A stretch of 64,000 nt of DNA from Aquimonas sp964586455 (GTDB lineage Bacteria > Pseudomonadota > Gammaproteobacteria > Xanthomonadales > Xanthomonadaceae). The notes under the pieces were generated by a model that saw only the letters and a program-made list of their open reading frames with translations, was not told the origin of the DNA and did not search any database. The stretch spans positions 62,001-126,000 of the forward strand of contig CAZPHV010000004.1 in NCBI GenBank assembly GCA_964586455.1, written 5' to 3'. A program made the position numbers and the translations under genes. Shown piece by piece: positions 1 to 8,781 of this stretch (the first letter of the stretch is position 1; each line of letters begins with the position of its first letter).

Positions 1-1
1 G

Positions 2-2308
2 GAAGAAAAGGTCAAGGCCACCGATCGCAGCTTCTCCGCCTTCCCGCGCGGTGCCAATCACCCGAATGATGGCTGGACCACGGTTGGCCAGTTCGGTGGT
101 TTCCAGACCACCGCCGGGACCGCGATCCCGAATGTGGCGGCGGGCACGCATGTTTTGCTGCGTCCGAACGGCGACCCGACCAATCCTGCCGACTTCATCG
201 CGCAGAACCGCAACACTGGCGCCTGCAACTTCCTCACCGGCGTCTGCACGGACGGTTCGCCTGCCGACAAGACCAACACGCTGGAGCAGACCGACCTGCG
301 CACACCGCTGCAGAGCCGTGGCCTGTTCGTTTCGGGTCACTACGACCTGCACGACATGGTCCGCTTCACCTCGGATCTGACCTACTCGAACCGCTTCTCC
401 GAGCGTCAGGTGGCCGGATACCCGATGCAAGCGGCTCCGTTCAGTGCGCCGATGTCGGCCGACAGCTACTTCAACCCGACCGACGGCGCGATCAGCAACT
501 GGTATCGCCGTACCTGGGAAGTGCCGCGTGATTCCACCAGCGAACTCACCACCTACCGCCTGAATCTCGGCTTCGAAGGCAGCTTCGATATCGGTAGCCG
601 CTACTTCGACTGGGATGTGGGCTATACCTACATCGAAAACAACCTGCTGCAGGCGACTTTCGGCAACCTCAACCTGGAGCGTACCCGCCAGGCCGTGGGC
701 CCCTCGTTCCTGAACCCGCAGGGCCGGGTCCAGTGCGGTACGGAAGCCGCGCCGATCGCGTTCACGCAGTGCGTGCCCTTCAATCCCTTCCTGCCCTCGG
801 GTCGTGAAGGCCAGGGCGGCTTGACCAACAACCCCCAGCTGCAGAACTACCTGTTCCAGCGCGAGCATGCGGTCGGTGAGACCAGCACCGAGATCATGTC
901 GGCCAACCTGTCCGGCAACCTCTTTTCCCTGCCGGCCGGTGACCTGCAGTACGCGGTGGGTTTCGAGCACCGCAAGGAAGACGGTGCGTTCGTGCCTGAC
1001 GCCATGGCGCAGACCGGCAACTCGACCAACCTGTCGGCCGGCCCGACCGGCGGTGGCTACAAGGTCGATGAGTTCTACGCCGAGCTGCAGGTTCCGCTGC
1101 TCAGCCAGGTGGCCTTTGCCGAGGAGCTGAGCCTGCAGCTGGCCAGCCGCTACTCGGACTACAACACCTTCGGTGACACCACCAACGACAAGTTGGGCCT
1201 GAAGTGGCGTCCGATCGAGAGCCTGCTGTTCCGCGGCACCATCGCCGATGGTTTCCGCGCGCCGACGATCGCTGACCTGTTCGGCGGCGGCTCGCAGACC
1301 TTCTCGTTCTTCACCGACCCCTGCGACACCAACTTCGGCAGCGCGGCCACCAATGCCACCACCCGTGCCAACTGCGCGCGTGATCTGGGTGCACTGGCTG
1401 CCAACTTCCGTCAGCTGGGTCAGGGCTTCAACCCCGCTGGTGCGCCGAACACCCAGACTCCGATTGCCTTCACCTCGGGCTCCAACCCGACCCTGCAGCC
1501 GGAAACCTCGCGTTCGAAGACCGCCGGTATCGTCTGGAGCCCGGGCTTCGTCGAAGGTCTGAACCTGTCGCTGGACTGGTGGAACGTTCGCATCGACAAC
1601 ACCATCGTTGCCGACGCGCCGACCACCATCCTCAACGACTGCTACGTCCAGAACATCGCCAGCCGTTGTTCGGCGCAGCTGTTCACGCGTGACCCGACCC
1701 TGGGCTACGTCAACTTCCTCTCGTTCGGCGGCCGCAACGCCGGTTACCGCGAGATCGAAGGCTTTGACTTCGACTGGACCTATCGCTTCGAGATCGGCGA
1801 CTACGGCCGGATCCAGATCGCGAACAACACGACCTACACTTCGAAGGACGTGTTCATCAGCACCAACGATCCGCGTTATCCGATCTCCAGCGTGGGCGTG
1901 GCTGGCTCCGGTTCGACCACCTTCCGCATCCGTTCGAACTTGAACGTCGGCTGGGAGCTGGGCGACTTCGGCGTCAACTGGACTACCCGCTACTACTCGT
2001 CGATCTCTGAAGGTTGCACCTACGCCACCGAGTGCAACAACGAGCGGATCCGTCCGACCGGCGCTCTGCTGGCGAACGGTGAGCCGGCCAGCGCGCTGTC
2101 GCGTCGCAACACCTTTGGCTCGAACTCCTTCAACGACCTGCAGGTCCGCTGGAGCGCGCCCTGGAACGCAACGATCGCTGTCGGTGCCAACAACGTGTTC
2201 GATCACGAGGGTCCGACCATGTACAGCCAGCCCAGTGCCAACGTCTCCTACTACGGTGGGTTTGACATTGGTCGCTTCTGGTACCTCAAGTACAGCCAGC
2301 GCTTCTGA
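2..2308 (+). CDS. TonB-dependent receptor, 5'-truncated by the window edge
   Basis: Outer-membrane, energy-coupled uptake receptor; the substrate cannot be read from sequence. The reading frame is open from base 2, so the signal peptide, plug domain and first strands lie outside the window; about 768 residues remain. What is visible is receptor beta-barrel: alternating aromatic/polar strands, a stretch with GTIADGFRAPTIADLF typical of the barrel of large Xanthomonadales receptors, SNPTLQPETSRS, and a C-terminal strand ending KYSQRF with the terminal Phe needed for barrel assembly. A strong intrinsic terminator follows 25 bases after the stop. It is related in type to the complete receptor at 10437-13322. 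The barrel contains several Cys pairs in predicted extracellular loops, as is common in this subgroup. Confidence 0.93.
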   Translation, partial: EEKVKATDRSFSAFPRGANHPNDGWTTVGQFGGFQTTAGTAIPNVAAGTHVLLRPNGDPTNPADFIAQNRNTGACNFLTGVCTDGSPADKTNTLEQTDLRTPLQSRGLFVSGHYDLHDMVRFTSDLTYSNRFSERQVAGYPMQAAPFSAPMSADSYFNPTDGAISNWYRRTWEVPRDSTSELTTYRLNLGFEGSFDIGSRYFDWDVGYTYIENNLLQATFGNLNLERTRQAVGPSFLNPQGRVQCGTEAAPIAFTQCVPFNPFLPSGREGQGGLTNNPQLQNYLFQREHAVGETSTEIMSANLSGNLFSLPAGDLQYAVGFEHRKEDGAFVPDAMAQTGNSTNLSAGPTGGGYKVDEFYAELQVPLLSQVAFAEELSLQLASRYSDYNTFGDTTNDKLGLKWRPIESLLFRGTIADGFRAPTIADLFGGGSQTFSFFTDPCDTNFGSAATNATTRANCARDLGALAANFRQLGQGFNPAGAPNTQTPIAFTSGSNPTLQPETSRSKTAGIVWSPGFVEGLNLSLDWWNVRIDNTIVADAPTTILNDCYVQNIASRCSAQLFTRDPTLGYVNFLSFGGRNAGYREIEGFDFDWTYRFEIGDYGRIQIANNTTYTSKDVFISTNDPRYPISSVGVAGSGSTTFRIRSNLNVGWELGDFGVNWTTRYYSSISEGCTYATECNNERIRPTGALLANGEPASALSRRNTFGSNSFNDLQVRWSAPWNATIAVGANNVFDHEGPTMYSQPSANVSYYGGFDIGRFWYLKYSQRF

Positions 2309-2333
2309 TCCAGCGACGCTCTATGCCACACCA

Positions 2334-2363
2334 CTACGGCCCCGCAAGGGGCCGTAGCTTTTT
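2334..2363 (+). terminator. Intrinsic terminator of the first TonB receptor
   Basis: A perfect 10-bp GC-rich stem (2334-2343 with 2348-2357), a GCAA tetraloop and a CTTTTT tail starting at 2358. It sits 25 bases after the receptor stop codon. Confidence 0.93.
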
Positions 2364-2589
2364 GGGTTCGAGGCAACCGAGGGTCCGCTGCCATCCGGGC
2401 TCTCCGCCTCGAGAGGCCCCAGTACGACGACAGGACTGCCCTCGTTATGCCTCGACGATGCCCGCCCGATCGCCGTCGGGTCCATGTGCGCGAGCAGCCA
2501 TCCTTGCGCCGAGCACGTTGACCCGCAATCCCGGCTGGCTTGCCACGGTTGCGCGTTCACCCCCGCCAGAGCCAAATCGATCCCACCAA

Positions 2590-2744
2590 CAGCCTGTCGG
2601 GCATTGGGGGGCGAGGCGGTAGTCGACTGCGCGAGGACAGCTTTTCGACGATCTGCAGGCCGAGTGGGCTCTCGGTCAAGAATCGGCGGATTGTGGACCG
2701 CGCAGGCGGATTTGCAGCCCGGCCAGCCAAAGTCCGACAGGCTG
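2590..2744. mobile_element. Small element bounded by 13-bp inverted repeats (MITE-like or IS remnant)
   Basis: CAGCCTGTCGGGC at 2590-2602 and GTCCGACAGGCTG at 2732-2744 are inverted repeats differing at one base, 155 bp apart end to end. The right end and about 35 bp inside it (2706-2748) recur in reverse orientation at 21705-21750, so this is a repeated terminus, not a chance hairpin. No transposase frame lies between the ends. It may be a MITE or the merged ends of a lost insertion sequence; the family is not identified. Confidence 0.5.
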
Positions 2745-3160
2745 CTAGGTCCGCCGCCGAAAGCCCAGCTGCAGCAGCGGTTCGGCCTCAGTGATCGTGA
2801 GCTCGGGAAGTGTTGGCCCGAGGCCCAGCGGGCGACTCAAGTCGACAGGAAGAAGGCGCTAGCCGCTCGTGCGCCCCTTGCCCGGTGACCAGCGAGAAGT
2901 GGTGCGTACTTCCTAAGCACTGGCCATGTTTGGCAAGCCACCGAGGCCGGCACTCGCGGCCCGTTGAGTTCCGGGGATGTCGGTCATCATTCGACGGACG
3001 TTCGCCGGTGCCTACCTGCTCAGCAAGCCCGGCGGTATCGATTCACAAGTTCGCCGTTTGCGTTGGTGCCTTTTCGCTTGGAGCCTGTTGGACTTTCGGG
3101 CCTTCCTTCCGGGTCAGGAAGCTCGGGCATTGAGGGGGCGTCTGTAACCTGTATCCCGCC
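2745..3160. other. Non-coding, decayed intergenic DNA
   Basis: I see no plausible gene. Open frames here lack recognisable motifs, and the stretch lies between an inverted-repeat element and transposase/receptor remnants, so it is probably degraded coding or mobile DNA. Confidence 0.4.
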
Positions 3161-3474
3161 ATGAGCCGCTTCATTGCCATTGACCGGGTCCTCGCTTACC
3201 TGCGGCCACTTTCGGTAGACGAGGGGCTGCCGACGATTACCTGGGGCGTTTCGTGGTAGCGGTCTTCGATCATCTGGATCTGAGCGCACGGACTTGGCAA
3301 TACCGCGGACGCGACTCCGCGGCAAACTACCTGGCGACGCTTCTGGGGTTGCTGGTCTTTGGCCGCGCAAGAAACGTGCACTCCAGCCGCAAGATCGATC
3401 GGAACAAATACGAGTCGCTGGCATTCGGGCTTGTGGCGGCCAATACCAGTCCTGATTGCGACACGCTCGCCTGA
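3161..3474 (+). pseudogene. N-terminal remnant of an IS1182-like transposase, frameshifted
   Basis: From ATG 3161 one frame reads MSRFIAIDRVLAYL then PLSVDEGLP; the match then shifts frame at about 3229-3232 and continues DDYLGRFVVAVFDHLDLS, followed by QYRGRDSAANYLATLLGLLV, SSRKIDRNKYESLAFGLVAAN and SPDCDTLA. This order is the start of IS1182/IS4-type transposases as I know them: a PSVDEWLPEDHLARFVV-like start, a YxGRGxxxYHP region, then SSRKI and AANxxPDxDTLA. The frame then ends, and the DDE catalytic domain is absent. Only about 105 of roughly 450 residues remain, so the gene is dead by both frameshift and truncation. The family call is from memory of motifs. Confidence 0.72.
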
Positions 3475-3635
3475 ATACCCGCCTGATCCAGTCGATCGCC
3501 CACCTGACCGACAAGGCTCCGCCGGCAGTCCGCGACAGCATCAGTTCGACCACAGCGAACAGCGGCAACACCTTCCCGCAGTTCTACAACACGATCGGTC
3601 GCTTCTACACCGTGGGTGTGAAGGTATCCTTCTGA
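3456..3635 (+). pseudogene. C-terminal fragment of a TonB-dependent receptor
   Basis: In the frame of 3474 the translation reads NTRLIQSIAHLTDKAPPAV, then SGNTFPQFYNTIGRFYTVGV, and ends KVSF followed by TGA. The NTFPQFYxxxGR...VGVxxxF ending is the standard last two strands of a TonB receptor barrel, including the terminal Phe. There is no start codon and nothing recognisable of the other roughly 800 residues upstream. It begins exactly where the transposase remnant ends, which suggests an insertion/deletion event that fused the two. It is not translated as a receptor. Confidence 0.78.
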
Positions 3636-4100
3636 TCGTTCAACGACTGGATGTAGAGTCAAGCAGGGGCGGCGCGACCGCCCTTCCGCTTTGCGATGAT
3701 CCGCATGCCAACTACACGTCAAGAGCCAATCCCGAGCTGACCCAAGCGGGCGGGCAACAGAGTGCCTTAAGGGCGGTACCGCTCGCGCCTGAACGAATCC
3801 TTGCAGGGTGGTTGGCCTTTCCAGGGCCTTAGGAGTCGCGAAAACGCGGTGCGCAGGCAGTATAGGCCGCCATCTCCGCTCAACGCTGCATGCCGCAATC
3901 TCAACGTCAAGCAGCTGCGCCGCGACGTCGTAGCTGAGATGTCCCGGCCTGTCTGGCATTCTTGTCAACAGGAGAAGACCTCGGACGCGCCGCACTTGGG
4001 CACGGCTGCCGGTTTGCGCATCATGGGTATCCACTGAGATGCATAGCGCTCAATGCATCATTGCAAGATGGATCACGACACGGTCGACTTGGAGTAGGTA
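3636..4100. other. Non-coding gap before the small exported proteins
   Basis: There are 465 bases with no frame that looks coding and no clear terminator. I recognise nothing here apart from an SD-like GGAG at 4091-4094 belonging to the next gene. Confidence 0.45.
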
Positions 4101-4586
4101 GTGAAAGACATATTGAACTTCGGGTTCCTATGCGCGCTGGGAACTCTCGTGCTTGTCGAAATCGCGGCGGCAGGACAGCACCCATGCGCCAGTGTGTCTG
4201 AGCCAAAAGAACGTCTGGCCTGCTACGACGGGGCGTTTCCGCCCACTACTGGAGCGGTGGTTCGAGCGGACCCGCCTCGCCGCAGCGAGGACGAACTACG
4301 AGCTGAGTTTGGACTGTCGATAAGGGAAGTGGATGAGCGCAAGCCTGCGGCCGATCGGGAGCCACAGATCGAAAGTCTTGAAGCCCTGATCGTGAGTGTC
4401 CGTGCGGTCCAAGGTGGGCAGCGAGTTCTCGGTCTGGACAATGGCCAGACTTGGCAGCTTACCGAGGGTGGAACACGCGGCCCACTCAAGCCGGGGGATC
4501 AGATCTCGATTCGACGCGGCGCGTTCGGTTCGTTCCTGCTACGCACGCCTGCCGGGGTGGGCTTGCGCACGCGTCGCGTCAACTGA
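4101..4586 (+). CDS. Small exported protein of unknown function
   Basis: 161 residues from GTG 4101, with GGAG seven bases upstream. Residues 1-24 form a signal peptide ending around IAAAGQ. The mature start carries a CASVSEPKERLACYDGAF segment; this pattern, C-x(n)-ERLACYD, recurs in many small periplasmic proteins of this group, including some linked to type VI secretion, but that is not enough for a function. The C-terminal half (about 90-160) looks like a compact beta domain: RVLGLDNGQTWQL followed by KPGDQISIRRGAFGSFLL, resembling small SH3/OB-like barrels. It lies alone, 250 bases before another small exported protein on the same strand. Confidence 0.7.
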   Translation: MKDILNFGFLCALGTLVLVEIAAAGQHPCASVSEPKERLACYDGAFPPTTGAVVRADPPRRSEDELRAEFGLSIREVDERKPAADREPQIESLEALIVSVRAVQGGQRVLGLDNGQTWQLTEGGTRGPLKPGDQISIRRGAFGSFLLRTPAGVGLRTRRVN

Positions 4587-4836
4587 CGATTGAGCGGGAG
4601 TGCGAGGCATGTTCGGAAGACGCAATCTGCCGCTGACGAATGAGGCGGGTCCGCTGTCGACCGGCCCCAATGTGTTTTCGCTGCGTGCACTTTCACAGGC
4701 GGGGTGACCGAAGCGAAATGGCTGCTCAGTCGTGTGGCGTGTGGGCTTGACGGTGGGCATTTGATGCTGCACTTGCGCAGGCTCCTGCAAGCTGTTCCAT
4801 TATTGTGAACGTCCGGCAAAAGTGAGGTGTTCCAAA

Positions 4837-5334
4837 ATGAAGTGGTTGATCTTCCCTGTGCTCTTGACTGTTCTGTTGGCTTCCAATTCCGCCTGTGCAG
4901 ACGCTCTCCGGGGTGAAGCCGCCTCGGAGGCAGAGCCGTCCGCCGCTGCACTCATCGAGGAGGCTGAACTCTCGATGGCGCTCGCTCGGGACGGTGAGTA
5001 TGGACGTATAAAGACGCGAGACATGGAGCGACTAGCCTCCGCGCATGCCCGTGTCGTGGAGCTTCTGACTCCTGTCGAGTCACTTGATCAGCTGACCGCG
5101 GACCAAAGACAATCGTTGGCGCAGGCTCAGTCCGAGGTGGTTCGTATCTTGCAGCCGGGTGATCAAGACAGAAGGATCTGCAAGCGCGTCCAAGCGACTG
5201 GAACTCGATTGGGCGCGATGGAGTGTTTGACGCTGGCTCAACGTCGTGAGCGAGCGCAAGCCTCTCGCCGCATGGTTGAGGATACTCAACGGGGCTTTTG
5301 TCTGACCGGCGAAGGCCAAGACTGCGGCGGATAG
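4837..5334 (+). CDS. Small exported protein of unknown function
   Basis: The frame is open from 4822, but ATG 4837 is the better start: AGGTG precedes it and MKWLIFPVLLTVLLASNSACA then forms a clean signal peptide. That gives 165 residues. The mature part is helical and rich in Glu, Arg and Gln (SAAALIEEAELSMALARD, then QRRERAQASRRMVEDTQRG), with four Cys in the C-terminal third (ICKR, MECL, GFCL, DCGG) that could form two disulfides. The stop is 24 bases before the TPR/oxygenase gene, so the two may be co-transcribed. I do not recognise the family. Confidence 0.7.
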   Translation: MKWLIFPVLLTVLLASNSACADALRGEAASEAEPSAAALIEEAELSMALARDGEYGRIKTRDMERLASAHARVVELLTPVESLDQLTADQRQSLAQAQSEVVRILQPGDQDRRICKRVQATGTRLGAMECLTLAQRRERAQASRRMVEDTQRGFCLTGEGQDCGG

Positions 5335-5358
5335 TCTGAAGAACGAGGTTTATGCGTT

Positions 5359-7281
5359 ATGAGGGCGCTCAATCGCTCAGAAGCGCTTCGCGCCACTCGA
5401 ATCCTTCACCACGTATCCAAAGGCGAGGGCGCCACAGTTCTGGCAGAGGCGCGGCTACTGGCCGAAGAGGCACCGGATTCGCCGGATGCTTGGCATGCGC
5501 TGGCTCTGTGTCTTGCTCAGAGCGAGCGCGTGGAGGAGGCAGACCAAGCGTTCCTTCGGGTGTTGAGGATCGTGCCTCGGCAGAGTTTGGTGCTTGCCAA
5601 TCGAGCGCGCTTTCTCAAGCAAGCGGGTCTCTGGAGTACGGCCATTGAGTGTTGGCGTGAGTTGATAGATCTGAGGCCGAGCGATCCTCAGGTCTGGCTC
5701 GAACTTGGCCTGCTTCAGCTTGATCTTGCGATGCGGCCGCCGTTCTCGGGTTCAGCGGGCTGTCGAGTGGTTGAGAAGCGTTCAGACGCGATCGCATCCC
5801 TTCGTCGAGCTGCTGAGCTGGATCCGAGTTTGGTTCGTGCATGGCAGGCCCTCGCGCACGCTTTGTCTAGTGAAGAGAAGGTCACCGAAGCAGAGGCCGT
5901 GCTACGTCGTGGGCTGAGCTTGGATCCTGGGCAGGCCACACTCTGGGTGAGCTTGGCCAAGGTTCTGCGCCTTTCAGGCCGCCCCGAGGAGGCCGTGGCA
6001 GCTCATTCCGAAGCGGAACGTCTTGGCGCGACTGAGCCCGCCGCGATGGATGCGTTTATTGGTGCACTCGTGGACTGTCTGCGCATTGAAGAAGCGCTTG
6101 AGCGTGCTCACCGGCTCGTGGAAGTGAATCCGGAGTACATTCCAGGCTATCGAACCTTGGCTCAATTGAACTGGGAGTACGGCGCGGAATTCGGTGGGGA
6201 AGGACCGCCCGATCAATTCTTTCACAGCGCAGTAGACGAGCGCCGAAACGACGTTCCCCTTGAGCTCGGCTTGGTCCGATTCCTGATGGAGACCCACCGG
6301 GGTGAGGAAGCGTTCGACCGTCTTCAGCGCCTCCGAGAATCGGACGATAGTCCTCGCTTGGTCGCGCTGCAGGCTGTGGCACTTGAGTCCACCTCCGATG
6401 TTGACCGTGCGGCACGACTGTTTGCGGAAGCTGAGTCACGGCTCCCGGAGTGGGATATCAGCTTCAACAATGCGTACGTGCGCCACCTCCTGCGAACAGG
6501 ACAGGAGCGCCTTGCCGCTGAGCGCGCGCAGCGTACACTCGAAGTCGACCCGTTCAACCAGGAAGCCTTGGCGTACTTGGCCACTTCCTGGCGCTTGCAG
6601 AATGATACGCGCGAGGACTGGTTGTGCGGATACGACCAGCTAGCCGATCTCGTTGCGGTGGAGGTTCCAAAGGGGTGGTCGGACATGAACGCCTTTCTTG
6701 CAGATCTGCGCGAGGCGTTGGAGCCGCTACATCAGGCACGCTCGGAGCCGATGTCGCAGAGCGTGCGGAGCGGCTCACAGACACCCGGGCGGTTGTTTGG
6801 GCGTCCCGACCCGAGGATTTCTGCACTCGAAGTCTCGATGAGGAACACAGTTGAACAGTGGGTCGCCGATCTCCCGTGCGACACCAGTCTTGCTCACCCG
6901 TTTCTTTCGCGGCGGGCAAGAAGCGTGCGCTTTACGGGCTCCTGGTCGGTCAGGCTGCGAGGATCAGGCCATCACGCCAACCACTTCCACAGCGATGGAT
7001 GGCTGAGTTCGGCCTTCTATGTGGCGCTGCCGCCTACGGTGCAAGGCATAACACTTCTGGGAGGCTCGAATTCGGACTTCATCTCAACGTCAAGGCCGGG
7101 CAGCCTTCAGCTCGGTCAGCCGCCGGATGAATTGGGTTTGGAGTTAGGTCCACGCAGGGTGATCCATCCCGTAGCGGGCTTCCTTGCTCTGTTTCCATCC
7201 TTTCTCTGGCACGGGACGCTCCCGTTTGAGGATCCCGAACCGCGCGTTACGGTCGCGTTTGACATGCTTCCATCCGCCTAG
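5359..7281 (+). CDS. TPR protein with C-terminal 2OG-Fe(II) oxygenase domain
   Basis: 640 residues. About 1-450 is a TPR array (for example DSPDAWHALALCLAQSERVE and PGQATLWVSLAKVLRLSGRP). About 490-640 is a jelly-roll oxygenase of the putative 2OG-Fe(II) oxygenase type often fused to TPRs: NHFHSDGWLSSAFYVALP supplies the H-x-D pair at about H544/D546, SFLWHGTLPF the distal His at about 618, and PRVTVAFD the 2-oxoglutarate-binding Arg at about 629. All expected ligands are present, so it is probably an active hydroxylase; the TPRs would hold the protein or peptide substrate. There is no signal peptide. It sits between TonB receptor loci together with a methyltransferase and a second TPR-hydroxylase, a grouping that suggests a joint modification pathway (inference). 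Confidence 0.88.
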   Translation: MRALNRSEALRATRILHHVSKGEGATVLAEARLLAEEAPDSPDAWHALALCLAQSERVEEADQAFLRVLRIVPRQSLVLANRARFLKQAGLWSTAIECWRELIDLRPSDPQVWLELGLLQLDLAMRPPFSGSAGCRVVEKRSDAIASLRRAAELDPSLVRAWQALAHALSSEEKVTEAEAVLRRGLSLDPGQATLWVSLAKVLRLSGRPEEAVAAHSEAERLGATEPAAMDAFIGALVDCLRIEEALERAHRLVEVNPEYIPGYRTLAQLNWEYGAEFGGEGPPDQFFHSAVDERRNDVPLELGLVRFLMETHRGEEAFDRLQRLRESDDSPRLVALQAVALESTSDVDRAARLFAEAESRLPEWDISFNNAYVRHLLRTGQERLAAERAQRTLEVDPFNQEALAYLATSWRLQNDTREDWLCGYDQLADLVAVEVPKGWSDMNAFLADLREALEPLHQARSEPMSQSVRSGSQTPGRLFGRPDPRISALEVSMRNTVEQWVADLPCDTSLAHPFLSRRARSVRFTGSWSVRLRGSGHHANHFHSDGWLSSAFYVALPPTVQGITLLGGSNSDFISTSRPGSLQLGQPPDELGLELGPRRVIHPVAGFLALFPSFLWHGTLPFEDPEPRVTVAFDMLPSA

Positions 7282-7485
7282 ACTCGCCGGAAAGATCAGC
7301 TCAGAAGGCCCGAAGCGGTCAGGTTCGAAGAGTGATACGGGCATCCCTCCGCTGGATCCCGCACATTGACTTCAGTGACCAGCGAACCGAAGGAAGACAG
7401 CTGAAGCGCGATGTCTCAGGTACAGGCCTCGTGTCGAAACGCTCCAAATCCCAACTCTCCACCGCCAACCTTCAATCGGCGCTTC
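7282..7485. other. Convergent intergenic region
   Basis: 204 bases between the convergent ends of the oxygenase and methyltransferase genes. I find no clear hairpin plus T-run terminator on either strand. Confidence 0.4.
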
Positions 7486-8433
7486 TCAGGTGTCGATGCG
7501 CAAGAGCCAGCCCACGAGATGGTTGGTTCGGTGAAACAGGGGGCGGCGCTCTGCGACACAAAAGCCTGCGGACTTGGCGTGAGTTTCTATCCCTTCCATG
7601 CCCGACTCATCCACTGCATGACGGGTGAGATCACTTAGCCTGCGCCACGCGGTACGCAGCTCCGCCTCAGCTCGATCAACCTCGAGCCCGGCTGCACTGG
7701 GGCGTAGGGAGCGTCGCGCCTGCAACAGTTTTCCGGCGGCGTCCAGCGCCACCGAGAGAATCCGTCCGCCGGAGCTCGACTGCGCCGTGGCCAACGATTG
7801 TTTCACATGTCGAAGCGCCGAGGTCAACTCATGTTGAGCGTTGCGCAGGAACTCAGGGCTAGGCTCTTCCGCCGCTAGTAGCCGATGCAGCTTTCGGTAC
7901 AGTCGAGTCTGCTTGAATACAAGCTCGCACTCGCTCATGGATTGGCGAGCGGAAACAAGAAGCTCCGAACTTGAATGGTGAAGAACGAACTGCGCGGAGC
8001 CGCCGGGAATCAGAACCCGCGCCAGCTCACGCAGGCTGCTGGCTGGATCGCTGTACTCAAGCGCGTAGTGTCCGGTGACTGCGTCAAAGCTCTGGTCGTC
8101 GAAAGGCAAACGCTCACTGGGGACCCCGGGATGGAAGCGAATGCCGGCAAACCGTGCGTCACCACCACTGACAAATCTGATTGGGTCAATGTGCGCCAGG
8201 TCAGTCGCATCGATCTGCCATCGGCACTGGCGGCGCGTCGCTGCTGCGAGCGCCATGAGTGGTAGCACACCGTTGCCCGTGCCGATATCAAGCAATCGGG
8301 CTTCGATCGGAAGCCTGTCGAAGAAGGATTGCCATACCTCGGCCACTTCCAGGTCGTAGAGGCCGTCCGGACCCGCCGGGCCCGTGGCAATCATGCCGCC
8401 ACGGTAATAGGTCTCCCATTGTTCAACAGTCAA
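7486..8433 (-). CDS. Class I SAM-dependent methyltransferase
   Basis: About 315 residues from TTG 8433, chosen because GAGGAG lies seven bases upstream and the conserved sequence starts immediately (TVEQWETYYRGG). The frame stays open to 8517 on the minus strand, but those 28 residues are Arg/Pro-rich and have no good ribosome site. Motif I is LLDIGTGNGVLPL; the acidic partner is IDATDLAHIDP; motif IV lies in FDAVTGHYALEYSDP; LIPGGSAQFVLHH is the post-motif strand. The C-terminal half is helical and less conserved. The substrate is unknown. It is convergent to the TPR/2OG-oxygenase gene and divergent from the TPR/Asp-hydroxylase gene. Confidence 0.85.
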   Translation of the reverse strand: MTVEQWETYYRGGMIATGPAGPDGLYDLEVAEVWQSFFDRLPIEARLLDIGTGNGVLPLMALAAATRRQCRWQIDATDLAHIDPIRFVSGGDARFAGIRFHPGVPSERLPFDDQSFDAVTGHYALEYSDPASSLRELARVLIPGGSAQFVLHHSSSELLVSARQSMSECELVFKQTRLYRKLHRLLAAEEPSPEFLRNAQHELTSALRHVKQSLATAQSSSGGRILSVALDAAGKLLQARRSLRPSAAGLEVDRAEAELRTAWRRLSDLTRHAVDESGMEGIETHAKSAGFCVAERRPLFHRTNHLVGWLLRIDT

Positions 8434-8781
8434 AATGCTACTCCTCGTTTCTGCTTCACAGGATCTTGTAGGGGGGTGAAAGGTGCGCTGCGGAGGGCGG
8501 TGCAAGCGTTCCATCATGAGCGCTTTCGTGCCAAGGGCTTGGCAGAGGAATCGTCCCGGTCGTCCGCCGGCTGATCCGTCAGTGGCCCGGCAAGGTTTTC
8601 AATCGCCTCGTCCATGGCCGAGGTACCTGGCCCTTGTCCAGCAGCCGGCCAACCGGTTCCCGCAGCAGGTGGGGATACGCATGACGTCCGCGAGTATATA
8701 GGCTCGTAGAAGCAGGGCTTATCAGTGAACACCTTGGCGCAGGCGCTATCCTTCTCTGACCTCAACGGATCGAACCGCATC

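Noticed and set aside
3020..3571. 183-codon minus-strand frame
   Set aside because: Antisense to the transposase and receptor remnants, which give recognisable protein motifs on the + strand.
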